64,000 nt of DNA from Lactuca virosa (GCA_928212115.1 CAKMRJ010005634.1:117973785-118037784), one strand, 5' to 3'; positions 11,041-22,430 are shown, numbered from the stretch's first letter. A program made the numbers and translations. The notes: a model not told the origin generated them from the sequence alone.

Positions 11041-11460
11041 AAAAAGTTTGAGAGAGATTTTGGGAGTGATTTCACATACTTGGAGAGATTTCACATACTT
11101 GGAGAGATTTGGGAGAGATTTCACATACTTGGAGAGATTTGGGAGAGATTTCACATACTTAGAGAGATTTGGGAGAAATTTCACATACTTGGAGAGATTT
11201 GGGAGAGATTTCACATACTTGGAGAGATTTGGGAGAGATTTCACATACTTGGAGAGATTTGGGAGAGATTTCATATACTTGGAGAAATTTGGGATAGATT
11301 TCACATACTTGGAGAGATTTCACATTCTTGGAGAGATTTGGGAGAGATTTCACATACTTGGAGAGATTTCACATACTTAGAGAGATTTGGGAGAGATTTG
11401 ACATGCTTGGAGAGATTTGGGAGAGATTTCACATTCTTAGAGAGATTTGGGAGAGATTTA
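11041..11460 (-). repeat. 30 bp minisatellite at the 5' end of the GypB LTR
   Basis: About 14 units built from TTTCACATACTTGGAGAGAT and TTGGGAGAGA. Because 30 is a multiple of three, several frames stay open on both strands and give repeat peptides such as FHILGEIWER. I treat these as by-products of the repeat. The array is in the U3 region, upstream of the TATA-like box. Confidence 0.9.
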
Positions 11461-11763
11461 ACCTTAGCCATTATTATCGTATAATTTCGTAATGCAAGGT
11501 TCGTGAACCCCGTTATGCCTCGTTAATGATCGTTTTAAGTCCCCGAAAGGGTCCTTAGTCGTGTTTTGATGCGTTTAACTCCCTTTTTTGGGTTTTTACA
11601 TTGTTAACACATAGATTCTTCGAGACACTTGAATTTTTGACATACAAATGCACATTTTTATACATAGAATAACTTTTAACATACAAGTACTAGTTAAGTT
11701 TGACCGGTTTGACTTGTTGAATTTGACTTTGAATTTGACTTGAATTTGACGGTTGTCACATTA

Positions 11764-11776
11764 TCCCCCCGTTAGA
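11764..11776 (-). other. GypB polypurine tract
   Basis: In element sense TCTAACGGGGGGA directly before the 3' LTR, the same form as in A and D. It marks this LTR as the 3' one. Confidence 0.85.
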
Positions 11777-11829
11777 AGGAATTTCGTCCCGAAATTTGCA
11801 TTTGAGTGGGACATCAAGGGTTGGGGAAT

Positions 11830-12245
11830 AGATGTGGGTATTTTTGCTTCATTTGGTCTTCGCGTTCCCAGGTGAACTCGGGTCCTTGTTTTACGATCCA
11901 ACAGACCTTCACAACAGGGATGCGTCTTTGATTTCGTCGGGAGGTATCATAAGGGTCTCGTCGGACATACATTTCTTTAAATTGACGCGTGGATGGTTGG
12001 ATGTACGTTATTAGGTTCTTGGGGCAGTCGGAGTTTGTATACTACCGGTCCAATCCTAGCAAGGATTTCGAATGACCCGATGTACCTTGGGTTTAGTTTC
12101 CCTTGTTTACCGAAACATATCATTCTTCTCAATGGTGAGGCCTTCAGTAGAACTCGGTCACCAACCCGCAATTTCGAGGGTTTGCGTCGCTTATCTGTGT
12201 AGTTCCTTCGTCGGTTTTGAGATGCTTTCAGCCTTTCTCGAATTT
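11830..12245 (-). pseudogene. GypB integrase C-terminal / chromodomain remnant
   Basis: In element sense it reads IRERLKASQNRRRNY, then VGDRVLLKASPL, then GKLNPRYIGSFEIL, which is the GPY/F-type C-terminal module of gypsy integrases. Traces of the chromodomain follow toward 11830. The same order and words occur in F (54799-54272). The catalytic DDE core is missing upstream. In intact relatives this part helps the integrase bind DNA and chromatin. Confidence 0.75.
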
Positions 12246-12506
12246 ATACTAGGTCGTAAGTAATAACTTCCCTCGGAGCGCTGCATAGGGTCTGCTTTAG
12301 TGTTTCTCGTTTGATTAGGTCGGTAGGGAGCATATGGGTTCAGTTTTCGAGACTAGACTGATCCGGATGGTAGAACGTTCATTCGTACTCCTGGGTAGCC
12401 TTGTCCCGAAGTTCATGGTAGGACTCGTACCTGGTCCATCGTATTTGCCCCAAGCTTCTGTGCTTGATCTTGTCCTGTTATACGTGTGATATTCTCAAAG
12501 GGTTTA
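12246..12506 (-). other. GypB internal segment without recognisable coding sequence
   Basis: Lies where RT, RNase H and the integrase core would be in an intact element. I see no YxDD, HHCC or DDE motif, so that block is probably deleted. Confidence 0.5.
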
Positions 12507-12700
12507 CTAGGAATAATTTGAAAAGGTGCGGAAGGTATAATACTCCTCTGGTGAGTGTTTTGGGGTTTCGCAGCGAGAGATGGCCCGGAGGTTCGTGTCG
12601 GATTTGCGTTTATAAGAGACGAGGGTTTCGAGGTTAGGTGAAGGGTCTTTTCGTAGCCATTTAATCGGGAAAGTGAGGACTATACCAATCAACATTGGAT
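12507..12700 (-). pseudogene. GypB protease C-terminal remnant
   Basis: Element-sense frame reads LETLVSYKRKSDTNLRAIS and later EEYYTF, matching F's SETLVIYGDKPDTSLRIIS and KEYHAF. Only the region after the active site is kept. Confidence 0.6.
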
Positions 12701-13279
12701 GACGACAACATATCCTTTTAGTAATACATGCGTTAAGTTGTATTCATACGAATTATTCGTTAGGGAGATAGAGTATCATGTGATTCTTGTTAGTGTGCTC
12801 CGTTCTGATCGGTGTTATTGTTACTGCAAATGATTCATACCACAACAGCTAGCACTGGTAGTAAGTGTGTTCTGATAGCTAGTAATGATACTTTATATCA
12901 TGATCCCCGACCGATCATTCTATGGTCGATCGGTACATGCAAGTCGTATGTAAATTGGTATTGATGAACCCGTCGAGTGGGTGACCCTACCCTGATCCCA
13001 CTACTAGACATGGAATAGGGGGCAGGACGGAATTTTTCGCTTTAGGTCTGTAGTATTTTCATTATGATTAACCCAGAGGTATATACCAAGTTATCCCAGC
13101 TTACTGGTAATGATCCTAAGATCATATCTAAGTGTCTTTGATTTGATTGAACGAGAGAGTATTTTAACTACTTTTTGATATACGACAATTTTAGCAAACA
13201 TACCAAATTCATTACAAACATATGGTACTTAAACGTTTTTATTGTTGGAAACATTACAAAAGTCCTAATGAGGTTCCTT

Positions 13280-13935
13280 GTTGCTCCTGCTGGTTTGTTT
13301 TGTCACGCTCCTCCTGTTCCCCCGTCATTCTTCTCAGTTGGACAGTCTCTCTTGAAGTGTCCCGTTTCACCGCATAGGTAGCATATTGGAGTTACACTGA
13401 TGTTGGTGATTGAAGCGATGTGCTGGGTCTGTTTCCTGCAGAAGCGGGCAGTATGTCCGTCCTTGTTGCAGTTTTCACAGTGCAACACCCGGCAAACCCC
13501 ATTGTGATGGTAGCTACACTTGATACACTTTGGAATGTTCCCATATATCTTCTAACCGGTGTTTGAGTGACAGACGTTGTGGCTAGTGTCGAGGCATGAG
13601 TCGGGACTGATGTTGTAATTACAGGGGCAGCCACGGGTTGTTGTCTTTTGGAGCATTTTTTAGATAGGTTGCACATCTTTTTGTCTAAAAATTTTCGTTT
13701 CTTGTTCTTAGGTTTGTGGTCTGAGGCGTCTCCGTGGGTAGACACCTGCTGATGTTCTTTTCTGATACTGCGGTTAGAATTGCCAACACTGCCTTCAATT
13801 CTGCTGGCGTTGTTAGTATTGAGTTGCGCCATGACGGCTGTTACGGCTGCCGTGACCGCAACATGGAATGTAGCAGAGTCTATCTGCAGGATTGCTGCAT
13901 CGTTTTGTTGTCTGGATACCTCCTTGTGAAGACAT
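13280..13935 (-). pseudogene. GypB coreless Gag
   Basis: Start taken at 13935 (MSSQGG, as in A, after an acceptor-like CCATGCAACAG). A one-base loss soon after shifts the frame. It then continues as AAILQIDSATFHVAVTAAVT, a basic linker KPKNKKRKFLDKK, and, after another shift near 13550, the knuckles CENCNKDGHTARFC and CYLCGETGHFKRDC. The capsid core is absent, as in A and D. The closest relative by eye is A. Confidence 0.75.
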
Positions 13936-14659
13936 AACTCTGTTGCATGGGGAGAAACGATTTCGTGAGTGGGGATGATTCTAATTATACCCTTATCATT
14001 TATATACATATATAAATTTCGCACTTTACTGAACTATTCTTGATGTTTCTGCTAACGTTCCGGAGACGGAGTTATGGTAGTGGGTAGAAGTAGGTTTTGT
14101 ACGGGCGTTAAGTTTTTCCCATCCTAGGATTAGGTTTGTCCAAACACACTTAGTTGAGGAGTTCTGATGGGATCCGGTGCATTAGTGCTGGTATGATCGC
14201 ACCCTATAGGTCTATGGAAAGGCACCTTTCAACCATGAGGTTTAAAAAGAAGAGATGATAATGAGTATTGAATAAGGGTTTATACGTCAAGAGTTATCTC
14301 ACTCAGTTTATCTTAGTTCTGAGTGTATCATGTTCCAATGTTTTTGGTGTCCTTTGAAAACAATTCATAATGAGAGTCTATATATTATAAACTTATGAAT
14401 TCTTAGTAGTATTGCTCCTAATGAAATAATACGCATGCCCCTTTCATTTGTATGATTCTAGTATATTTAGTTTTTAGAGAAAGGTTTTGAGCCTGATGCA
14501 GGTCTACACCACATTATTGCAAGGAAAAGTTTGGACCGCAAATAAATCTCTCGACTAGTGTAATCACTAACTCGCTGGGTCGGGCCTACACATGGAGGGG
14601 AGTAACACCAACGCATACTCATAGGCCTAATCTACCAGGTCTTGTGAGTAAAATGAACT

Positions 14660-14894
14660 CTACTCACGACAATTCGTCCCCAAATGGCGATTGCTGTTGT
14701 TGATGGCGACTCCATCCCTTGATCAATGCTGCCAACGAGGCACATGTTCGATGTAGTCGAGGCGGTTCGCGAGAACCCTGGCTATGTAAGGAGAGTTGTC
14801 GACCTCTGGCTCCATCTTCGACTCTTTTCCTCATCACCCACTAACTTTCCGGGTTCGGAAAGTAGGGGTCTCCCGGTAAGTAAGATCTTGTCAT
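14660..14894 (-). pseudogene. GypB ORF0 remnant
   Basis: The ATG at 14894 starts MTRSYLPGDPYFPNPES and then meets a stop. Further on, WSRHQQQQSPFGDE lines up with WSHEQDQPLPYNGN of the D protein. Same place (between primer site and gag) and same sense as in D and F. Function unknown. Confidence 0.65.
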
Positions 14895-15512
14895 GGTGTC
14901 CGTGCGAGAATAGGGGTGAGGTAAGAGGCATATAATAATTATATTCCTAGAAATACTTATAGGGGTTTGATCCTCTTTAATTACTTTTATGATGACATGG
15001 TGCATATCAGTTACATATCTAGGTTATATATAACTTTAGCGTATCCATTTAGTGATTGTAGACCTACTAGCAAGAATCAGTTTAGTTTTCACATAAGTTA
15101 TACTACCACAAAATACTCCTATAGTATTTTAAATGTTATGTTTGGTTGTTAACGTTTTTCTGGTATGGGTGTTGGTAAGTTGATAGACTCGTTGTCCACT
15201 ATGACTATCTCCCGGCACATACTAGTCACTTTTCGGACGAATATAGTTGATCAGGCTATATTCCTCCCAGACTTGATAGCATATCCCAGGGCATATTCAC
15301 ATTGCACAACTCTTCTATTTTTTAACTTTTGTGTTTTCCTTAGACATGGCACTAAACCGGTATGCATGTATGTACTTATACTTTTAATAAGAAACTATTT
15401 ATTTCTAAAAGTATAGTTATTTGAAAATGTTTAAATCAGAGACTTAAGTCCCAATGCATTTATAGTTTGTATATCTTATGTGGTTCGATATACTTAGTTC
15501 ACTATAAACAAT
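14895..15512 (-). other. GypB leader between ORF0 and primer site
   Basis: No credible coding frame on either strand. Sequence near 15230-15260 resembles the corresponding leader of F (about 60280-60310) and D (about 25150-25200), including a GATATAGTTGATCAGGCTATA-like inverted repeat. Confidence 0.5.
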
Positions 15513-15524
15513 GCTCTGATACCA
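15513..15524 (-). other. GypB primer binding site (initiator Met tRNA)
   Basis: GCTCTGATACCA on the plus strand, i.e. TGGTATCAGAGC in element sense, three bases inside the 5' LTR. Confidence 0.95.
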
Positions 15525-16023
15525 ATCTGTCACACCCCCAAACCAAGGATGGCGGAAACATCCGGGGGTGGAGGACTTCATGTATAGTATCACAACAACG
15601 AGTATAATAGTGCCCAAAGTAAATACAACCATCATAAATATAATTGAAAAAGTTATACAATAGTATGTGTTTACATGTTTCCAATCAATTACACTTATGA
15701 TGACAAAAATGAAATGTTTGACGATTTAACGTCTCATCCTCAAAAGCGGTTGATTTCCTGTTTCACTGAATTCCTGAGAATACAAGTAGTTTGAAAAAGC
15801 GTCAACAATTAAGTTGGTGAGTTCATAAGAGTTTTAATTGAGAAAGAAGCCGTTTTCCTTGTAAAAAGCGATAAAGTATGATTTCAGAAAATTCAATATT
15901 TTCTTTATTAAACGCGAAATGAACTCTCCTATGTTATGCAATAATGTACCCTAGAAAGACCCGTAGATTCCTTCTATAATCACCCAGTGTATATAAGTTA
16001 TATAAAATTTAAGTTAAATAAAC

Positions 16024-16107
16024 CGTCGAATATAATGGGTCTGCCCTAGGTCCACAACCAAACAAGAAACAGGAAGTAAGGCGGGCCCACCAATTCTAGG
16101 TCGATTG
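16024..16107 (-). other. Y module, copy 8 (GypB 5' LTR)
   Basis: Element-sense core CTGTTTCTTGTTTGGTTGTGG with arms ATCGACCTAGAATTGGTGGG and CCCATTATATTCGA, which pair over most of their length. Confidence 0.65.
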
Positions 16108-16398
16108 CGACTAGATTCTTATATAACTCTAGCATATACACTTAGCAATTATAGCTGAAGTCTAACAATTCTAGATGAAATGTGGTTTTGATAGAAATAT
16201 GTTTCAAAAGAAAATCCAATATTTTCCTTATAAAAGTCATGTAGTCTTAAATGTCAAGACAGAGAATATGTGTGTGTTTTGTACTTATAATGTTCATAAT
16301 GATAATGTGCTTCCAAAGAAAATCCAATATTTTCCTTATAAAAAGTCATGTAGTCTTAAACGTCAAGACCGAGAATATACAAGTATTTTTCCATACTG

Positions 16399-16553
16399 CG
16401 ACGTTCTTCAGACGTCGGAATCGAAATGACATTTGTCACCCCAGACCTGCCGGTCTAACTGTAGCTAACAGTTTAGGTGCGGGATTGTCAATCCCAATAT
16501 AGATCTATACACAATTATCACGCTCTCCCTACAAGAGACACTGGTTATAACTA
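16399..16553 (-). other. Z module (GypB 5' LTR)
   Basis: A run of small hairpins in element sense: a near-palindromic ATAGATCTAT, GGGATTGACAATCCC, AGACC/GGTCT, and CGACG-TCTGAAGAA-CGTCG at 16417-16399. The same order occurs in D, E and F with changed but still paired stems. Confidence 0.65.
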
Positions 16554-18636
16554 ATTCAGGATTTTCTGTGGTACTTAAGAGTACCCCGAAGGAGAATGTC
16601 TCACAACTTACGTTAACTAGTTTACATATAGTTTTGAGTATAAAACCTCTTCCGTGGAGGAAGTGAAATCACCTTTTATGAAAATACATTTTTGATATAA
16701 ATCCATAAACTATTACTATTATAGTTTATCAAGTAGTATATGAAAAACCCATTTGTTTTGAGAGTAAAACCTTTTCCATGTAGTATGCTTTTATCGAAAA
16801 TTCATAAACTATACTTAATGTAGTTTATTATGTGTGTTCGAAATGAATGGAGGAAAAACCTTAACATGAATGACTAATTTCTGTTTATGATGATAAACTA
16901 ACAAGAATGCATCCAAACATTGAGAAACTTATCGTTATGCACTTTGCTCAACATACTACAAAGTGTTGTTAATATGGTAAACTATGTAACTAGTTTTTAT
17001 CCTTTCTGCACTGTTTTGAAATCATCATAGAAAAATCATACACAGTCGAAAACTAACACCGTAAACTCTGAGAGCTTAGAAAATGTGTCTAGTTTATTCA
17101 TAATTTTTATTATGATTTTTAGAAGTCTCTAACTTATGTGAAAGTGTTCATAATCACAAACTGGTCCGAATTCGTTTCTGAAATGATAGGCAGTTTTGTA
17201 AAAATCACCATAAATCGTAGAAAAATCATATGGATATGTGCAAGTAGTGATTTTAAAGGTATAAACCTGAACTACTTGCATATTAAACAGTTTTGAAAGA
17301 TATTAAGTTTAAGTTAGGTAAAACAGTTCGTGAACAGGTCACAACTTTTCTGTTGTAAGCTGTTAAGTTACGTTTTGAATATGTTTTGGTGTTTTAACTT
17401 GTATTCCCCCCTGAAAACTGAAGAAAACTAGAAAATGTAGGGGTATGAACTAACCTTGAGTGATTTCTTGAAGAGTGGAAGGTTGAAGATGATGAGTTTC
17501 AAGTCTAGATCACTTGATGAACACACGAAGTTTTGGATGATCCTAAGAACGATTTTTGGTGTTAAGATATGAGTCGATGATCCAAGAGTGTTATGAAAAC
17601 ATGTAATAGCACTTGAGTTAGAAGGAAATACTTACCAATAAGTGAATAAATGACTCAAGAACACCTCAAAAGTGTGGCTGAAAGTTGAGAGAAAAGAGGC
17701 CCTCTTGATGGTTTAAGAAGTGTATAATGTTTGATGGTGAAGCAAATGATCAAGGAAATCCCAGGCATTCCTTATATGGAGGGTTGCTGGAGCAAGTGGC
17801 TAGGATGAAGGGATGTTTGCCTTGGTTTGTGTGATGCGGATAAGGTTGGACCAATGAGAAAGTGACACATAGGAGGCAAGTGGGCACACTTGACCCACTT
17901 GTGGTGTAGGATACTCTTCTTAATGTAAAATAATGATTTATAATTAATAAATCCTTGAAAAATAATTAAAATAAGAGTTATGGGGGTTAAAAATGATAAA
18001 AATATGAATTTGGTGAAAAAATCCCGTCAAAAACAGGCTTAAGAGGCGAAAGTAGTCGAAAACCGGCATTAGGGACCGAACCTGCGAATACCACATACGT
18101 CATACCGGGTTATACTAATAAAGGTACGAATACCACGTACCAAGGTTAGCAAACACGAAGTATGATACAGGAAACACATAAACATATGCAAAACTCACAA
18201 TAAATAAGACAATAATACAGAATACCGGGTTTGCATAAACCAAGGTACAAATACCACGTAGCAAACACAAGGTAATACGTCATACCGGGTTTATACTAAC
18301 AAAGGTACAAATACAACGTACCAGGGTTAGCAAACTTGAAGAATGACACATACGTCATACCGGGTTATACTAATAAAGGTACGAATACCACGTACCAAGG
18401 TTAGCAAACAAGAAGTATGATATAGGAAACACATAAACATATGCAAAACTCACAACAGTATCAACTGATGCGTTAAAAGTACAAGATTACATTACTTCTA
18501 ATAGTTGTCCAAACATTAGAATAACGCCACATAACTTACTGGTAACATGAATATTCAGTTAGAAGGGGAACCATAATGATAACTTTATGATTCCTCGGTA
18601 GATACATCAGGAATATATATTAATTGAGTTCAGCCG

Positions 18637-18717
18637 ATAGTAGGATGTGTACTTTCCGCTTCATTTCCTGTTCCTTGTTTGGTTGTGGGCTTAGAGCAGA
18701 TGCACCCAGTCTACTAT
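18637..18717 (+). other. Y module, copy 6 (GypA 3' LTR)
   Basis: Copy of module 1 of the 5' LTR, arms ATAGTAG/CTACTAT. Confidence 0.7.
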
Positions 18718-18727
18718 TTATTCGATC

Positions 18728-18731
<4 letters not shown>

Positions 18732-18793
<62 letters not shown>
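18732..18793. repeat. (TA)n microsatellite
   Basis: About 31 TA units, expanded relative to the 5' LTR copy at 4673-4695. Confidence 0.95.
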
Positions 18794-18795
<2 letters not shown>

Positions 18796-19181
18796 CATAT
18801 ACACCAAGTAATCATAAGGAGTACCAGGTATGGCTCAGGTCGTAGTATATAAATTCAATGTACCGTTTTCTAGTACAAAAACATACTTTCAGATAGAATA
18901 TTGAGTAAAATAAACTAGAAACTTATCAGTGAAAGATTTAATCCATTTTATTAAATCAATACAACTTAAAGGACCTTAAGTGGTTAATTCTATAATACTT
19001 TAGTTTACACATCAGGTTATATATAATTAATTATCTGTTCGATATTAGATTATATATAACTAGTGTAAACTAAGTGATTATAGAAGGAACTATTGTGATT
19101 ACCATTTTTACTAAAGGAACTATTACAGTTAACTCTATGAGTACCAAATGAATGCACCAGAGTTATATACAATGAAGATCT

Positions 19182-19272
19182 AACAAACAATAGGATGTGT
19201 GACTTCCGCCTCATTCCCTGTTCCTTGTTTGGTTGTGGGTTTATGGCAGATACACATAATCGATTGTTTGTT
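19182..19272 (+). other. Y module, copy 7 (GypA 3' LTR)
   Basis: Copy of module 2, arms AACAAACAAT/ATTGTTTGTT. Confidence 0.7.
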
Positions 19273-19737
19273 TGATCTGTATTATATATAACTTATATCC
19301 ATTTAGTACTCATAGAAAGGATTGTAGTGTCATTTTTTTACATATCTTTCATCATATCAGAAGATATAGGATCTTCTGGAGAAACATGCGAACTTTTCTA
19401 AAAGAACTTTCAACTTACTTTACATCACTTAAATATTTATGAACTCACCAGCTTAAATGCTGATATACTCTTTCAAAATAACTTGTATTCTCAGGAAACT
19501 AGTAGACAGGTACGCACACTGGGATCCAGAAGATGGAGCATAGTAGCTTCACGTATTGTTTTGTCATTTACTTTTGTAATCTATCTTATGTGAATCACAT
19601 ACTTTGTAAACATTTTCTTTCTAATGAAATGGTTGTTTATTACTTTGATTACTATGATGCATGTCTTGTGATACTATATATGACGTCCTCCGCCCCCGAA
19701 CGTTTCCGCCGTTCCGGTTTGGGGTTGTGACATCGAG

Positions 19738-19881
19738 TCAGGGCATGGACTCGTCGAGTAGGTCCAACTCGTCGAGTACATCTTAGGACTCATCGAGTTC
19801 ATCAGTCAGAAGGCCAAAATCGATTTTGTTCTAGCTTTGGCAAAACACAATAACATCAAATATGATAGTAAAACACCCTAA
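19738..19881 (-). other. Cop1 leader next to primer site, ACTCGTCGAGT words
   Basis: Continuation of the Cop1 leader after element A. It holds palindromic words ACTCGTCGAGT at 19749-19759 and 19767-19777 and a variant at 19788-19798. The word split by A is completed here. Confidence 0.8.
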
Positions 19882-19893
19882 GCTCTGATACCA
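19882..19893 (-). other. Cop1 primer binding site (initiator Met tRNA)
   Basis: GCTCTGATACCA on the plus strand, directly inside the 5' LTR. Confidence 0.95.
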
Positions 19894-19894
19894 C

Positions 19895-20677
19895 TGATGG
19901 GTTTAGAGCATTACAACAAACCTATGGTGCACATGCAACCCTAATTGCTTTGGATATAGGTTTTTCTCAAGTTATACATGCATAATAATTTTCCAAATCA
20001 AAACCCTAATCTAGCATACATATTTTTGGATTCAATAAATAAACAAGAGTTAGAAGAATACCTTTCTTGTTGATTGCTTAATCTTGACCTTTAAGAGCTT
20101 AGTGCCTCAATTGTTGCACCTCTAATGGAGTCACAAGCACCACTAGCAATGAGGATGAAGGAGAAAGGTTGTGGAGCTTCACAATTTTCGGCCAAAGGGT
20201 TCTCTAAGAATGCATAGCCGAAAACTATAACCTAAGGGTTCCTTATATAGCTGAGCTGCTAGGGTTTTTCAACTGGAAACCCTAATTTCCCTTGCTTAGG
20301 CCTTAAGCAACATATGGACCCCCTTATGGCAAGCCTTGGATGAAAACTCTATGGGTTTCCCATAGATTTTCGTCCATCCTATACCAACATGATCCATTAG
20401 TTCAAACTACAATTATTACTGATTTACATAATCAGTCCCCGTTCTTTTAATCAGTCTGTTTTGATCACTAAATTAATTTCTGATCAATTCTAATTAAATA
20501 ATATGATTTCTCAATTAATATATTATTCTTATAATATATTAATAAATCATTTATCAACCTCTTTCTCACAATTCATCCTGCCAAGTTGCTATGGTAAAGG
20601 CAACCCAAAAGGACCATGCTACTATCGGGTCAATTACATACCAAGTATAGTTATGGGCTTAGACACCTAATCCAACA
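19895..20677 (-). repeat. Cop1 5' LTR
   Basis: 783 bp. In element sense it starts TGTTGGATTAGGTGTCTAAG at 20677 and ends AAACCCATCA at 19895. A TATA box CTATATAAGG lies near 20261-20252. A donor-like AAAG|GTATTC lies at 20062/20061 and corresponds to AAAG|GTATGT in Cop3. The matching 3' LTR is outside the window. Confidence 0.9.
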
Positions 20678-22261
20678 AAAATTTGCCCCTTTAATGATTT
20701 CCATAGAAACACAAATGGAGTCCCATATAACTTTTAGCACAGGGAGCGTTGAATTTTTTGAAGCTCATTTAAGGAGAAAAATGGAAAGACATGTATATAC
20801 TTAGCACCAAAAACTCTTCCAAACAAGTTATGCACTACTGATTTGTACATGATGTATCACATGAAATAATTTGAAAGGGATTTAGTAACAATAAATCTTG
20901 AATAGAAAGACTCCTTTTTTCAGCTATAAAAATCAAAATCGTTTTGATCGGCTGGAAGAGAGGTAGGAGTTGGGTCCAAGAGATGCATCATCAAATAAGA
21001 TGTGATCTATGCTAATTTGTTTGTACTATTTGATGGTCAACAAGCTTTGAATTTCACCCCCATATCCCTTATAAGAAAACTCTTTCTCATCATTTTCCTC
21101 TCCGCTGAAGGATTCTAATCGGAAACTTCAACAGTTGACATCAATCCACTAACGATTTACATGTCTGGATGGAATCGGAGGTGTAATCTATAATACTTCA
21201 AGAATTGAGGTTAATTCATTAATTCATCATTCATAATCTTGTATTTGGTATGTGAAGAATTTTTATTTCAAAATGAAGAAATATCCACATCACATATATG
21301 TTGCCAAGTCGAAGCCACCGTATCAGATAAATTAACCCCATTTTTCCTTTTCTTCATCAATGTTACATGTTGTGATATATGTCTTGGGCTGAGGCCGTCA
21401 CTTGATGATTCCGACTGGGTCGAGCCCTGTAATCACAGTAATGGAAAAAGAACGCTAGTTGATGCCCTGGAGGTGGTCCTGGGACAAAGCTCCGATCGTC
21501 TAGTTAGTATCTCTGGGAATATATAGATTAGGTTTTGGTAAGAAGGAAGGAGATCCTTTACCTTGGAGGTGAAGGATCCCTTTTATACATGTCCCTTTCT
21601 AAGCATTATACCAATAGTACCCTTTGTCTCGCCTAGGACGATAGTGTGTGGAGGAGCCCTATTGGTGGATCGTGGCACCACTAATGGTCATCTGCTATTA
21701 CTGTAGAGGAGACAGATGGCAGCTCTCTGATTGTTACACTTGTCGCCCTGGGGGATGAACAACTTTGTTTTGGCTTATTATAGACCTAAGATTTTCGTTT
21801 GGAATTGGTCCTGGGCGCGAGAGCACCAAGCACCAAGGTCCTAGTGCGAGACCACGAGGGCGAGGGCCTGGGTCTAGCACTAGGTCGGGCAACGGCCTTT
21901 AACTAGGTTATCTTAAAGATAGCAATTATGTTATCTTTAACGTATTCCTAGAGGGATACGTTAACAAGTCCCCTAGGCTAGTAGACGTCAGTGTTGGCAT
22001 AACATAGCTGAGTTGTTCTAGCCTTGATCAAGACACGTGTTTGGTGGGGATGGTCTGAACATTTGCTGATGCGACAGAACTGTCAGTGCAGGCGGTTTCA
22101 TCATGAAATGGTTCGATATTCTCACTCATCATTTAAACCTACCTTACCAAGGAACAATTTTCCTTTAACTCTTTCCTTCTTAACTACTTCTGATTTCCTT
22201 TTTACTACTTTCTCTTCTTTCTCGTTCTTGTGCTTTGAAAACAATACCAACGCCATGATCT
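20678..22261. other. about 1.6 kb with no gene; possible promoter region of the decayed transposon gene
   Basis: No frame of convincing length or composition. The left part (20678-21360) looks like ordinary AT-rich intergenic sequence. From about 21380 the text resembles retrotransposon LTR/promoter sequence, and 22160-22250 is a pyrimidine-rich stretch such as precedes plant transcripts. I cannot name it further. Confidence 0.4.
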
Positions 22262-22430
22262 GGAATTAAGCCAACACTGGAAGAGTTTGAGAATTTGGAA
22301 CCCCGCTTCGGTTGTATGTTAGATCATGGGGTGAAGTCATGCTCCACCATGTAATGTTGGAGTTCCAGTCCCAATCTATAAGGCGGGACTGCGGTTACCG
22401 ACGACTAATTTCTTTGATAAGATCATGTGT
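22262..22430 (+). pseudogene. PF04195-like gypsy-type transposon gene, 5' piece
   Basis: Frame GIKPTLEEFENLEPRFG, then after a one-base shift near 22352 VPIYKAGLRLPTTNFFDKIM. The pattern is that of the plant 'putative gypsy type transposon' domain (PF04195, Transposase_28), usually found in transposon-derived genes of unknown role. The reading frame passes directly into the piece at 31101 if one copy of the target duplication is removed, so D inserted into a still readable gene. No ATG is visible in this frame. Confidence 0.6.

Larger units (their letters stand above)
9096..11760 (-). repeat. GypB 3' LTR, with a 0.94 kb internal deletion
   Basis: In element sense it starts TGTGACAACCG at 11760 and ends GGGGGTGTGACA at 9096. 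TATA-like CTCCATATAAGG lies near 10413-10402. Splice-like signals: donor GTAAGT at 10263, acceptor TTCTTAG ending 10171, exon 10170-10083 (88 nt), donor GTGAGTT at 10082, acceptor TTGTATTCTCAG ending 9342. Compared with the 5' LTR it lacks about 940 bp around 9436, including the Y and Z modules. The junction has a short TAAA overlap. Confidence 0.85.
9096..18087 (-). mobile_element. GypB: decayed Ty3/gypsy element inside the GypA 3' LTR
   Basis: Minus-strand element with 3' LTR 9096-11760, internal part 11761-15527 and 5' LTR 15528-18087. The internal part runs, in element sense: primer site, ORF0 remnant, coreless gag, protease remnant, integrase C-terminus/chromodomain remnant, polypurine tract. 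RT, RNase H and the integrase core are missing between the protease and integrase pieces. The outer end of the 5' LTR was lost with part of the A LTR, so no target duplication can be checked. Confidence 0.85.
15528..18087 (-). repeat. GypB 5' LTR, outer end lost
   Basis: Matches the 3' LTR closely but keeps the 0.94 kb missing there (about 15866-16806), which holds the Y and Z modules. The donor GTGAGTT of the proposed second intron is changed to GTTAGTT here. The upstream 1.05 kb, including the 30 bp minisatellite, is missing: at 18087/18088 the sequence passes straight into the A LTR. Confidence 0.85.
2364..19732 (+). mobile_element. GypA: non-autonomous Ty3/gypsy element, interrupted by GypB
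   Basis: The 5' LTR is 2364-5635. The internal part 5636-8922 has a primer site, a coreless gag and a protease remnant, then the purine tract at 8907-8920. The 3' LTR begins at 8923, is split at 9095/9096 by element B, and resumes at 18088 to end at 19732. Flanking 5-mers are TGGAG (2359-2363) and TCGAG (19733-19737), a target duplication with one change. Joining the flanks gives the copia leader word ACTCGTCGAGT, so A landed inside one copy of that word. No RT, RNase H or integrase is visible, so A must have depended on enzymes from other elements. Confidence 0.9.
18088..19732 (+). repeat. GypA 3' LTR, second part
   Basis: Matches 4010-5635 of the A 5' LTR, including both Y modules (18637-18717 and 19182-19272) and the acceptor-like TTGTATTCTCAG followed by GAAACTAGTAGACAG|GTAC. 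The TA tract at 18732-18793 is about three times longer than in the 5' LTR. Confidence 0.9.

Noticed and set aside
10918..11484. Overlapping long frames on both strands with repeat peptides such as FHILGEIWER and KSLPNLSKYV
   Set aside because: They are all translations of one 30 bp DNA minisatellite. Open frames on both strands are expected from the unit length, and the array lies in the U3 part of an LTR.
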